Source of the DNA: Acidimicrobiia bacterium
Lineage (GTDB): Bacteria; Actinomycetota; Acidimicrobiia; Acidimicrobiales; Poriferisodalaceae
Direction of reading: 5' to 3'
Assembly (NCBI GenBank): GCA_012960315.1
Contig: DUBN01000016.1
Coordinates: 15,106 to 79,105 of the forward strand
Length of the DNA: 64,000 nucleotides
In this document: positions 1 through 7,209 of the stretch, piece by piece
Position numbering within the stretch: position 1 is the first letter of the stretch
Layout: each line of letters begins with the position of its first letter
Translations under genes and position numbers: made by a program
Notes under the pieces: generated by a model
Told to the model about the DNA's origin: nothing
Databases searched by the model: none
The model's input: only the letters and a program-made list of their open reading frames with translations

Positions 1-57
1 ATAGAACCGGAAGACGTTGAGGGTCAAGATTTGATGTCTTTAAGGAGGCAGCATTGA
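1..57 (+). CDS. 3' end of an unidentified upstream gene (partial)
   Basis: Frame 1 is the only plus-strand frame open from the window edge. It encodes 18 residues ending in LMSLRRQH and stops with TGA at 55-57, overlapping the TTG start of the next gene. The tight overlap suggests it is the last part of a coding gene in the same operon. A Nif3-like gene often precedes the zinc-ribbon family, but nothing in these 18 residues identifies it. Confidence 0.4.
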   Translation: MEPEDVEGQDLMSLRRQH

Positions 58-770
58 GCGAGCTTGAGGTGTTAGTACAACTTCAGGAGCTAGATACCCG
101 GCTCTCTCAGCTTTCTCATCGCTATGCGACGCTCCCAGAGCACCAGCAAATCACGGAGGTTCAAGGCGAAGAAGTGCGGCTAGGAGAACAACTCGACACG
201 GTAATGATTGAGTTGAAAGTTCTCAGGCGAAGTCAGATAGATCGGGAAGCGGAAGTTCAGGGTTTAGAAGACAAAATTGCAAAATCAACTAGTGCGCTGT
301 ACGGCGGCGAGATCACCTCACCAAAAGATGCAGTTGCCATGCAGAGCGAAATTGAGTCCATCTCGCGTCGCCAAGCAGTCCTGGAAGACCAAATCATTGA
401 GGTAATGGAACAAATTGAACCATTCGCTCTTGAAGAAGCTGGAATTGAAGCGCAACGTAGCGTTGGCGGCGAAACGCTGCGTGATCTCGAAGAGCAGTTG
501 GCCGTGGCTCAAGCCGAAATCGAAGTCGAACAGCGAGCAGTAAACACAGAAAGAGCCCAACTTGAAGAACACGCTGGAGAAGATTTGGTAGCGCTTTACG
601 ACCGCAACCGCAACAGGATGGGGGACCACACCGCCGTAGGTCGGCTCGTTGGCTCATCCTGCGGGGCCTGTTTTTTGGGGATCTCAGCCGTTGAAATTGA
701 TCGAATCCGAAGGTTGCCAAGTAATGAGCCTTCGGAATGTCCAGAGTGCGGCGCACTTCTTATTCGGTAA
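54..770 (+). CDS. Coiled-coil zinc-ribbon protein (C4-type, CdsZ-like)
   Basis: This is a 238-residue protein with a long Glu/Gln/Ala-rich helical region (about residues 1-180) predicted to form a coiled-coil hairpin, followed by a C-terminal zinc ribbon with C203-x2-C206 and C229-x2-C232. This is the architecture of the C4-type zinc ribbon family (PF02591), which includes mycobacterial CdsZ, a ribosome-associated factor. The role here is inferred from the family. The TTG start at 54 is supported by a strong Shine-Dalgarno AAGGAGG at 42-48. It overlaps the preceding stop codon and is followed by a membrane protein and a phosphatase in the same direction. Confidence 0.85.
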   Translation: MSELEVLVQLQELDTRLSQLSHRYATLPEHQQITEVQGEEVRLGEQLDTVMIELKVLRRSQIDREAEVQGLEDKIAKSTSALYGGEITSPKDAVAMQSEIESISRRQAVLEDQIIEVMEQIEPFALEEAGIEAQRSVGGETLRDLEEQLAVAQAEIEVEQRAVNTERAQLEEHAGEDLVALYDRNRNRMGDHTAVGRLVGSSCGACFLGISAVEIDRIRRLPSNEPSECPECGALLIR

Positions 771-1288
771 CGGTCTCCCTGATGTTCTTGTGGTTTGTCG
801 GCACAGCGCTCGTAGCGATGTGGTTCACCTTCCGTGACCCTGCCATAGATCATCGCCTCGTCATCTTCGGCTCCCTGTTACCTGATTTGGTCGGCGGTGT
901 GTTGGGCAATACTTGGGTGCCGCACACACTTTTAGCTCCGATTGTGTTGATGTCGATCTTTATGCTCGGCACTATTGGACGCCGGCACAAGCGTCGACTC
1001 GTCTTAGCGCTTCCAATAGGTATGTTCTGGCACCTGGTGTTCGACGGCGCATGGATGAACACTCAAATCTTCTGGTGGCCGGTTACTGGCCGGTCTTTTG
1101 CAGGTGCTTCGATACCTGCATCCGCTCGCTCATTCAATCTTGTTCTGTTGTTGGAGTGTCTCGGTTTTGTTGCTCTTTGCTGGGCTTGGCGCCGGATGGG
1201 TCTAACCAGTTCTGTTCGACGGCGACTGTTTATTCGAACTGGTCGCCTTGACAGGGAAATAACCGACCCTCAGACCAAGAATTACTAA
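737..1288 (+). CDS. Membrane protein resembling membrane-bound metal-dependent hydrolases
   Basis: This is a protein of up to 183 residues with about four hydrophobic segments, an early DHR...GSLLPD stretch and a later WHLVFDGAW motif. His and Asp residues at membrane edges resemble the YdjM/DUF457-type membrane hydrolases. That link is weak and the substrate is unknown. The ATG at 737 overlaps the preceding gene by 34 bases; an in-frame ATG at 782 would begin just before the first membrane segment and is an equally good start. Its stop overlaps the next ATG by one base (TAATG), which indicates translational coupling to the phosphatase. Confidence 0.65.
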   Translation: MSRVRRTSYSVTVSLMFLWFVGTALVAMWFTFRDPAIDHRLVIFGSLLPDLVGGVLGNTWVPHTLLAPIVLMSIFMLGTIGRRHKRRLVLALPIGMFWHLVFDGAWMNTQIFWWPVTGRSFAGASIPASARSFNLVLLLECLGFVALCWAWRRMGLTSSVRRRLFIRTGRLDREITDPQTKNY

Positions 1289-1872
1289 TGCTGTTCATCG
1301 TTCGACATGGAAGAACTGTGGCCAACGCCACCGGGCTTTTACAGGGCAGAGTCGACAATCCGCTTGATGAGCAAGGACGAAAACAAGCTGGACGGATAGC
1401 GAAAGCGTTGGGTCCTGTGGATCGCGTGATTTCGTCGCCACTTCAGAGGGCCCTCCAAACAGCTGAACCATTAGGCCAAATTCCCCGTATAGACGAGCGT
1501 TGGATTGAACTTGATTATGGCGAATGGGACTCGCGTCCAGTAGCCGATATCACACCTGACCAATGGGCAGCTTGGAGAGCGGATCCTTCATTTTCTCCTC
1601 CGGGCGGGGAATCGCTTATCGAGTTAGACCAACGGGTTGCGGCAGCGTGTGAGGAAATAATCTCCGAGGCCGAAGAACTAAGAGTGGCCGTATTCACGCA
1701 CGTTTCGCCGATCAAGTCGACAATCGCATGGGCGTTAGGTGTATCTGAACAAATTTCTTGGCGCTTGAATGTGGCGCAGGCACAAATAACGAAAATAGTG
1801 GTACGAGACGGTCGACCCGTCATAACCGCATTCAACGAGACAGCTCATTTACACGAAGGCGGCCTTGGCTGA
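1288..1872 (+). CDS. Histidine phosphatase family protein (phosphoglycerate mutase-like)
   Basis: The 194-residue protein opens with the RHG signature (R6-H7-G8; H7 is the expected phospho-histidine). It continues with the family pattern LQGRxDxPLxExGRxQA, an SSPLxRAxQTAE stretch, an acidic E-L-D-YGEWD segment and a second catalytic His in FTHVSP. The family removes phosphates from sugars, nucleotides or other small metabolites; the sequence does not give the substrate. It overlaps the upstream membrane protein stop by one base. It converges on the metallo-hydrolase gene with only two bases between the stops, and no hairpin terminator is visible. Confidence 0.85.
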   Translation: MLFIVRHGRTVANATGLLQGRVDNPLDEQGRKQAGRIAKALGPVDRVISSPLQRALQTAEPLGQIPRIDERWIELDYGEWDSRPVADITPDQWAAWRADPSFSPPGGESLIELDQRVAAACEEIISEAEELRVAVFTHVSPIKSTIAWALGVSEQISWRLNVAQAQITKIVVRDGRPVITAFNETAHLHEGGLG

Positions 1873-1874
1873 CG

Positions 1875-2828
1875 TCACCGAGATCGGAACTTCCCATCCG
1901 GCATTTGGGTCACTCGACTATCTCCTACCATTCGATCCAAGTGGAGTCGAGCAGAGCGGAGTTCGACGTGATCCACAAACTTCATTTCGACATGGGGGCG
2001 ATACACAAATCGATGAGCAGCGCACTCGTCCAATGATCGAGGTTCTCCTAAGAACTCAAGCATGGACAACTCGCGGTTAACGATCACATTCGCGAAATCC
2101 CCCAACATGGCGAGGAATTGTTCGCGGCCGGAGATCACCCATTTGTGGTGAAAAGTTACAAAATGATCAGCGTCGAGCGATCGACACCGCTCAATGGATT
2201 TTTCAAATTCATCAAGAGATGACCATTCGTCGAAGTAATAGGGGCCAAATCCTGACAACTCAATATCGCCAAGGTAAGCGGTCCGAGCTTGAGGAATCAC
2301 GAAGACGCAATGCCCTCGGGTATGTCCGGGAGTATGAACTACTTCAATTTCGACTCCGCCGAGATCGAAGACCTCGGAGTCGGAAAACGTCGAGAATTCA
2401 AGTTGCGGTGCATAATAAAAGTCATCGAGGATTTCTTGACGGAACTCCTTCTCCATGTCGGCGGGCATTCCATACATGGTCATCAAGCCATCTAGTGAGG
2501 TGAGTCCAATCGCATCTGCCTCGTGGCAGTGGACTGGTACTCCTGGCAATCGACTCAGACCAGGCAAGTGATCTTCATGGACGTGGGACAGAAGAGCGTG
2601 ATCTACCGGGAAAGATAGCCCTCGCTCCGCCACAGTTAAAGAGGGATCGATGAGAACGTTTTGGTGTGTTCCCTGCACCAATAACGAATTCCCGTGCGGG
2701 TATTTGCCTCGATCAGCGCCCGTGAGAACAGTTACGGCGCCGAGATCAAGAGCTTCGACCCAATCGACGCCCAGAAAATTTTCAGCCACACCGCTTGAGG
2801 GTACTTGTGGCCCCAGCTTCAACTGCAA
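1875..2828 (-). CDS. MBL-fold metallo-hydrolase
   Basis: The metallo-beta-lactamase fold is shown by the zinc motif HVHEDH, the downstream HTPGHTRGH motif and the GDIELS Asp ligand, with a further FHHK. The enzyme probably hydrolyses a thioester, phosphodiester or lactone; the substrate is unknown. The reading frame stays open backwards through the RNase P RNA to 2945, but that extension lies inside the ncRNA and is not protein. The first possible starts clear of the RNA are TTG at 2828 (317 residues) and TTG at 2822. GTG at 2789 is also possible. None has a good Shine-Dalgarno. The gene begins about 18 bases after the RNA end, so it may be read from the RNA promoter. Confidence 0.75.
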   Translation of the reverse strand: MQLKLGPQVPSSGVAENFLGVDWVEALDLGAVTVLTGADRGKYPHGNSLLVQGTHQNVLIDPSLTVAERGLSFPVDHALLSHVHEDHLPGLSRLPGVPVHCHEADAIGLTSLDGLMTMYGMPADMEKEFRQEILDDFYYAPQLEFSTFSDSEVFDLGGVEIEVVHTPGHTRGHCVFVIPQARTAYLGDIELSGFGPYYFDEWSSLDEFEKSIERCRSLDADHFVTFHHKWVISGREQFLAMLGDFANVIVNRELSMLEFLGEPRSLDECAAHRFVYRPHVEMKFVDHVELRSARLHLDRMVGDSRVTQMPDGKFRSR

Positions 2829-2845
2829 AGAGTCTGGTTGTTCGT

Positions 2846-3210
2846 GGCGGTGAGTCGGCCTGTAGGCGGGATTCTGTCCAGTGACGAAAGTCACGTGGGT
2901 GACCATCCATCTCAGCGGTCTACCCGGAATCTTGAGGCGGGCCACCTGATTCCTGCTTGACCTTGCTCCGGGTGGGGTTTACAAGCCGTGCAAGTCACCT
3001 TGCACGCTGGTGCGCTCTTACCGCACCGTTTCAGCCTTGCCTGTGACTAGCGGAACTAGCCCATCGGCGGTCTATTCTCTGCTGCACTTTCCGTCGTCTC
3101 GCGACGCCTGGTTATCTGCCAGCGCCCTGCCCTGCGGAGTCCCGACCTTCCTCAATTTGCCTCATCTCTGAAGGCGAGACGAACTGCGGTCACCCAGCCA
3201 ACTCACCGCC
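2846..3210 (-). ncRNA. rnpB: RNase P RNA, type A
   Basis: This is the catalytic RNA that cuts 5' leaders from tRNA precursors. Read on the minus strand it has the conserved P4 5' half GAGGAAGGTCGGGACTCC, then AGAATAGACCGCC, GAAACGGTGCGGTAAGAGC and the 3' P4 partner ACAGAATCCCGCCTACAGG. The ends are set by helix P1: GGCGGTGAGTTGG at the 5' end pairs with CCGACTCACCGCC at the 3' end, with one G-U pair. The length of about 365 nt suits the actinobacterial type A form. No terminator separates it from the hydrolase gene that follows. Confidence 0.97.
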
Positions 3211-3216
3211 AGTCTC

Positions 3217-3222
3217 ACTGTA
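3217..3222 (-). promoter_or_regulatory. -10 element of rnpB
   Basis: TACAGT on the minus strand matches the actinobacterial TANNNT -10 and ends 6 bases before the folded 5' end of RNase P RNA. No clear -35 was found. Confidence 0.5.
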
Positions 3223-3258
3223 TCGCCGCCTGTGGGACCTGACGCGGAAAGCTTGTGT

Positions 3259-3672
3259 TTACTCAAATAATGATCCGCGCTTAGGAGCCCAGCGGCCGCC
3301 AAGGACTCCGCCGAGAGTGGCGAGAGACACCGCCAGCAAACAGATGAAGATCACACTCAACCAAGTCACCGAACGTACTCCACGCGCCAATCTGATGCAT
3401 TGGGCCACTACTGCGAACATCAACGCCGGGCTAGCGGTGAGCGTGCCGTGGGCAATGTGTGCTCGCGGTGCTTGCCATGCTGCGATGAACCCGCCGAGTA
3501 TCAAGCCAACGGAAAGAGCGGCTGTTATGAAAAGAGAACTCTCGCTGTTCTCGTCTACGAAACTCCCAATTACCAGACCAACAACCAAGACCACGGAAAG
3601 TGAGAAAAATGCACCAGTTAGCCACGAATTGCGGTTTATTCGCTGACCGAAGAACAAAAAATCTCTCCGCAA
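3259..3672 (-). CDS. Four-helix membrane protein, unknown function
   Basis: This 137-residue protein has four hydrophobic segments (about residues 20-38, 47-67, 80-95 and 102-125) and an AWQAPRAHIAHG loop. The layout recalls small actinobacterial and firmicute membrane proteins of the TIGR04086 type, but I do not recognise it with certainty. The start is TTG at 3672. The gene sits upstream of rnpB on the same strand and is divergent from whiB. Confidence 0.6.
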   Translation of the reverse strand: MRRDFLFFGQRINRNSWLTGAFFSLSVVLVVGLVIGSFVDENSESSLFITAALSVGLILGGFIAAWQAPRAHIAHGTLTASPALMFAVVAQCIRLARGVRSVTWLSVIFICLLAVSLATLGGVLGGRWAPKRGSLFE

Positions 3673-3754
3673 TGCCTTTTTCCTTCTATTAGGTGAGCGA
3701 ACGCTTAATTAGCCTGGACAACCTGAGGGCGGATGGGAAAGAATCCTGATTGAG

Positions 3755-4123
3755 ATGAGCATCAGCGAACCAGCCCCTACCCCAGTCTTGCATTTGAATC
3801 GCACCGCCGCGATCAGCGACGCCCGTCAGAGCCCACTTTCGTTCGTTCCAGGATCGAAGGGATGGCAACAAGTAGCAGCATGTCGCGGAATTGATGCTTC
3901 CGTTTTTTTTCCAGAAGATGAGAACGACGACGCTGACTTAGCGAAGAAGATTTGTGGACACTGTCCCGTGGCGCAACCATGCCTGGAGTATGCGATCACA
4001 GTGCGAGAAAAAGATGGTGTCTGGGGTGGAGCTACTCAACGCGAACGGCGGAGCATTATCCGCAGGCGCCGGCGCGCTGCAGCTCGACAGCGTTCCCAAC
4101 GTGAACTCGGTTCGCGAAACTGA
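3755..4123 (+). CDS. WhiB-family iron-sulfur transcription factor
   Basis: This 122-residue protein carries the four cluster-binding cysteines of the WhiB family, C43, C67, C70 and C76 (the last three as CxxCxxxxxC), and the GVWGG turn at 88-92. An Arg-rich tail (RRSIIRRRRRAAARQR) matches the DNA-binding end of the family. WhiB proteins bind a [4Fe-4S] cluster and act with the housekeeping sigma factor. The family is found almost only in Actinobacteria, which supports the taxonomic call. The paralogue class cannot be assigned from sequence alone. The start is ATG at 3755; no obvious Shine-Dalgarno is seen. Confidence 0.95.
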   Translation: MSISEPAPTPVLHLNRTAAISDARQSPLSFVPGSKGWQQVAACRGIDASVFFPEDENDDADLAKKICGHCPVAQPCLEYAITVREKDGVWGGATQRERRSIIRRRRRAAARQRSQRELGSRN

Positions 4124-4139
4124 AGAATCCTCTGGACGA

Positions 4140-4145
4140 TAGAGT
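4140..4145 (+). promoter_or_regulatory. -10 element, probable leaderless start of trpD-like gene
   Basis: TAGAGT (TANNNT) ends 7 bases before the GTG at 4153. There is no Shine-Dalgarno, so transcription probably begins at or next to the start codon. Confidence 0.5.
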
Positions 4146-4152
4146 CCGAATA

Positions 4153-5238
4153 GTGATCAAGGACAATAACGCCGTAGAGGTCGATGACACGTTAGATGCG
4201 CACGGCGGCTGGCCCGGTGTTCTCAGTGACTTAGTCGCTGGAGTTGACTTGACACCAGCCGCCTCTCGAGCGGCTCTTGGTTCGATACTCCGAGGCGAAG
4301 CTTCTGATGCGCAGGTAGCAGGGTTCATCGTGGCATTGGGGATGAAGGGAGGCTCGGTTTTGGAACTCACTGGTCTCGTTGAAGCGATGATGGACGCTGC
4401 AGCACCCTTGGATCTTCCTGCTGGAACGATCGACATAGTGGGAAGCGGGGGAGCCCCGTCTCGTCGGAAACACGCGTTGAGTGTTTCGACGATGGCATGT
4501 TTTGTTGCATCAGCCGCAGGAGCTGTTGTGTGTAAACACGGCTCGGTAGCCGCATCATCGAGTAGCGGATCATTCGACACATTGACCGCATTGGGTCTTG
4601 CTATCGAGCTTGAGGGAGCAGGGGTCGCTCGTTGCGTTGAAGAGATCGATCTTGGTTTCGCTTTCGCTAAGACATTTCATCCAGCGATGAGATTTGTAGG
4701 TCCGGTTCGCTCTGAACTTGGAGTTCCAACGACATTCAACTTTCTCGGTCCGCTCTCACACCCGGGAGGTGTGCGTCGGCAAGTGGTGGGAGTTAGCGAC
4801 CCTACGATGGCACCTAGAGTTGCGGGAGTCCTCGCAGCGCGAGGTAGCGAACACGCATTAGTCGTACATGGAGGTGACCGCCTCGATGAAATCACCACTA
4901 CCGACTTGACACGTATTTACGAGGTTCGTGATGGCGAGGTGGTGGGCGATTCTCTATTTGATCCCGAATCTGTCGGGATTCGTCGAGTTAACAGAGCAGA
5001 AATTCAGGGAGGAAGCCCTGAAGAAAATGTGCGGATCATGCAGGAACTCTTTTCAGGCAGTGACACTGGGCCACGAGCCGATATCGTCGCCGTCAACGCA
5101 GCGGCGGGCCTTCTTGTAGCTGGAGTTGTCGACGATTTTGCATCTGGTGTAGATGCAGCCAAAGAAGCAATGACCAATGGGCGTGCCGCAACCCAAATCA
5201 CCGCTGTGGTCGACCTAAGTAACGAGATTGCTGATTAA
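4153..5238 (+). CDS. trpD: Anthranilate phosphoribosyltransferase-like protein (divergent TrpD)
   Basis: This is a 361-residue protein with the TrpD fold: a helical N-terminal domain, then the PRPP loop, a KHG...SS segment, HPAMRFVGPVRSELG, FNFLGPL and the DEITTT metal-binding motif. TrpD joins anthranilate to PRPP in tryptophan synthesis. The active-site loops are altered. The usual GTGGD loop reads GSGGAPSRRKHALSVST, with the Asp lost, about three extra residues and Asn replaced by Ser. The usual KHGN reads KHGS. The R and LGPL segments are intact. No other trp genes are nearby. It may be a true TrpD or a family member with a changed substrate. The GTG start is probably leaderless. Confidence 0.8.
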   Translation: MIKDNNAVEVDDTLDAHGGWPGVLSDLVAGVDLTPAASRAALGSILRGEASDAQVAGFIVALGMKGGSVLELTGLVEAMMDAAAPLDLPAGTIDIVGSGGAPSRRKHALSVSTMACFVASAAGAVVCKHGSVAASSSSGSFDTLTALGLAIELEGAGVARCVEEIDLGFAFAKTFHPAMRFVGPVRSELGVPTTFNFLGPLSHPGGVRRQVVGVSDPTMAPRVAGVLAARGSEHALVVHGGDRLDEITTTDLTRIYEVRDGEVVGDSLFDPESVGIRRVNRAEIQGGSPEENVRIMQELFSGSDTGPRADIVAVNAAAGLLVAGVVDDFASGVDAAKEAMTNGRAATQITAVVDLSNEIAD

Positions 5239-5240
5239 TC

Positions 5241-5501
5241 ATGGTTATAGGACAATCTCTACCTTTTGGGGTCGGGGACGTTGTCCGTTTAACTGCCACA
5301 TCGGATGAGAGTCGCCAGCATTTGGTAGGCGAGGCGGGCACGGTGGTGGCCATCCAACCGGGAAATCGGTTTGTGATGGCTGCCGTAAAATTCGAAAGTA
5401 ACGATCGACGTTGGACCATGGTTTACGAAGTTGACGAGCTAGAACTCATCGAGAGGTACGGACATGGTGTGAAGTTTTTGGACCGTCGCCCGAATGCTTG
5501 A
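5241..5501 (+). CDS. Small beta-rich protein of unknown function
   Basis: This is an 86-residue ORF starting two bases after the trpD-like stop. The pattern GVGDVVRLT...VGEAGTVVAI...VKFE...YEVDELELI suggests a small SH3- or KOW-like beta barrel. I do not recognise the family. The spacing suggests co-transcription with the trpD-like gene. It ends five bases before the convergent exonuclease/GIY-YIG gene. Confidence 0.55.
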   Translation: MVIGQSLPFGVGDVVRLTATSDESRQHLVGEAGTVVAIQPGNRFVMAAVKFESNDRRWTMVYEVDELELIERYGHGVKFLDRRPNA

Positions 5502-5505
5502 TGAC

Positions 5506-7146
5506 TCAGGAAGCTTGCCTTGCGGTTTGGTTATTGCGTACTTGAAAGTCATCAAGGTAGGGATATCGAGACGACAAAGGCTGGTCACAATGCACAAGAC
5601 GCAACTTGTCCGCCTGCGTGTTTAGCCAGTTGGCGACGCACCACAATTCGTCGACCTCGTCTTTGTGAGCGACGTCTGTTGGGCGACCATGGGGGACATC
5701 GCTTGCCTCATGCTCGCTCCACTCTTCTGCAAGGCGGCCTCTCTCAAGCATGGTCACTCCGACTCCAGGCAGTTCCACCACTAGACGCCCGGTGGAACGG
5801 ATGCTGTCAAGCTGATACTTGCGCCGAAGCGCAGTTGACAAGGCCGATGCGCGTCGGCGCATTTCTGCGGCCTCCTCGAAACGCTGCTGGCAGGAAAGGT
5901 CAATCATTCGATCTCTAAGAGGTTCAAGGAGTCGTTCGGGTTGGCTGTTCAGAGCAGCTAGAACATCTTCGACGATCGCGCTGTAGGACTCCTCGCTTAC
6001 CTCCCCAGAGCATGGACAAACGCTCGCCCCGATTTGTGCGGCAACGCATGGTCCCGCGATATTTCGGCGAGTGACGCGCTGAGTGCAGCGCCGCAAAGGC
6101 ATCACGCTCTCTATGGCGTCGACGATGTCTCTTGCTATCCGGCGAGATGAGACCGGCCCAAGGTAGAACGCTCCGTCGTCACGGCATTCGCTGACGATAG
6201 AAAGCCGAGGGAAACGCTCTCCGAGCGTCAGTTTTATATAAGCGTATTTTGGCCAATTTTTTGAGCGCCGGTTGAAGCGTGGCCGGAGCTGATGGATGAG
6301 ACGAACTTCCAGTACTTCGGCTTGTAGCGGAGCGCGACACAACGTGTAGTCAATTCGCTGAGTTTCACGAAGTAGTTGGTCGACTTTGCGTCGCCGGTCA
6401 CTAGAAAAGTAGGACCGAACTCGCGCTCGAAGATTTGTTGCTTTGCCGACGTACAGCACCTCTCCCCGTTTGTCGATAAAGCGGTATACCCCCGGGGAAC
6501 GCGGAAGGTCTTCGGTGAGACGCAGCTTTGTTGCTTGAGGATGGCGTTGAATTTTTGGCAACTCCTGGAGGTCGTCAAGCCCCATCACTCCTAAGGCAGA
6601 TGCCCGCTCCAGAAGAAGGTGAAGCAGATCGGCTGTTGCTTGCGCATCATCGAGGGCGCGATGACTTGGCTGGTGGGCTAGCCGAAAATATTTCGCCAAA
6701 GTGCCGAGTTTGTGGTTGGGAACTTCATCTCGAATCAAACGACGAGCTAACGAGAGAGTGTCTACGTGGGAGCCTCCCCAATGATCTCTGCCTGAGCGTT
6801 GCAGGGCGGCATTCAAAAAGGCAAGGTCAAATCCGACGTTGTGTCCGACAATGACTGAATTTCCAATGAATTCCAAAAGGGTTGGAAGGACATGTTCGAT
6901 TTTCGGAGCACGGTAAACCATCGCACTGGTGATCCCGGTCAGCACCGTGATTTGAGGTGGTATCGCTCTTCCCGGGTCGATGAGCGTCTGAAAGGTCCCT
7001 AGTTGTTCGCCGCACCTATATTTGACGGCCCCAACCTCAGTGATCATGTCGCTGTCGCGACGCCCGCCTGTTGTTTCGAAATCGAGCACACAAAACGTAA
7101 CCTCATAAAGGGGAGTGCCGAGGCCATCTAGCGATTGCTGGAACAC
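5506..7146 (-). CDS. DEDD exonuclease fused to UvrC-type GIY-YIG nuclease
   Basis: This is a 546-residue two-domain DNA repair protein. Residues 15-185 are a DnaQ-type 3'-5' exonuclease with Exo I DFETTG, Exo II HNVGFD and Exo III HRALDDAQAT. Residues 215-300 are a GIY-YIG nuclease: GVYRFID, YVGKAT, R-x-R-VRSYF and later NRRSKNWPKYAYIKL. The rest resembles the UvrC middle region. The same fusion is common in Actinobacteria (mycobacterial Rv2191 type). It probably cuts and trims near DNA lesions, as Cho does in E. coli. The GTG start at 7146 is set by the -10 element 7 bases upstream. A LexA-type box lies in its promoter. Confidence 0.88.
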   Translation of the reverse strand: MFQQSLDGLGTPLYEVTFCVLDFETTGGRRDSDMITEVGAVKYRCGEQLGTFQTLIDPGRAIPPQITVLTGITSAMVYRAPKIEHVLPTLLEFIGNSVIVGHNVGFDLAFLNAALQRSGRDHWGGSHVDTLSLARRLIRDEVPNHKLGTLAKYFRLAHQPSHRALDDAQATADLLHLLLERASALGVMGLDDLQELPKIQRHPQATKLRLTEDLPRSPGVYRFIDKRGEVLYVGKATNLRARVRSYFSSDRRRKVDQLLRETQRIDYTLCRAPLQAEVLEVRLIHQLRPRFNRRSKNWPKYAYIKLTLGERFPRLSIVSECRDDGAFYLGPVSSRRIARDIVDAIESVMPLRRCTQRVTRRNIAGPCVAAQIGASVCPCSGEVSEESYSAIVEDVLAALNSQPERLLEPLRDRMIDLSCQQRFEEAAEMRRRASALSTALRRKYQLDSIRSTGRLVVELPGVGVTMLERGRLAEEWSEHEASDVPHGRPTDVAHKDEVDELWCVANWLNTQADKLRLVHCDQPLSSRYPYLDDFQVRNNQTARQAS

Positions 7147-7153
7147 CTATACG

Positions 7154-7159
7154 AATATA
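7154..7159 (-). promoter_or_regulatory. -10 element of the exonuclease/GIY-YIG gene
   Basis: TATATT on the minus strand ends 7 bases before the GTG at 7146, which suggests a leaderless transcript. The LexA-type box begins one base upstream of this element. Confidence 0.6.
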
Positions 7160-7160
7160 G

Positions 7161-7174
7161 CGAACAAGTGTTCG
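7161..7174 (-). promoter_or_regulatory. LexA-type SOS box
   Basis: CGAACAAGTGTTCG (as read on the plus strand) matches the Gram-positive/mycobacterial LexA consensus CGAACRNRYGTTYG at every fixed position. It lies in the -35/-10 spacer of the exonuclease/GIY-YIG gene, where bound LexA would block RNA polymerase. The downstream product is a predicted repair nuclease, which fits SOS control. Confidence 0.75.
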
Positions 7175-7209
7175 ATAGTGGTGTTCTGTTCTCAGCACCG
7201 CTTCGAGGT

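Noticed and set aside
2829-2945. N-terminal extension of the MBL hydrolase frame
   Set aside because: It lies within the conserved 3' part of RNase P RNA, including helix P1, so it is not protein coding.
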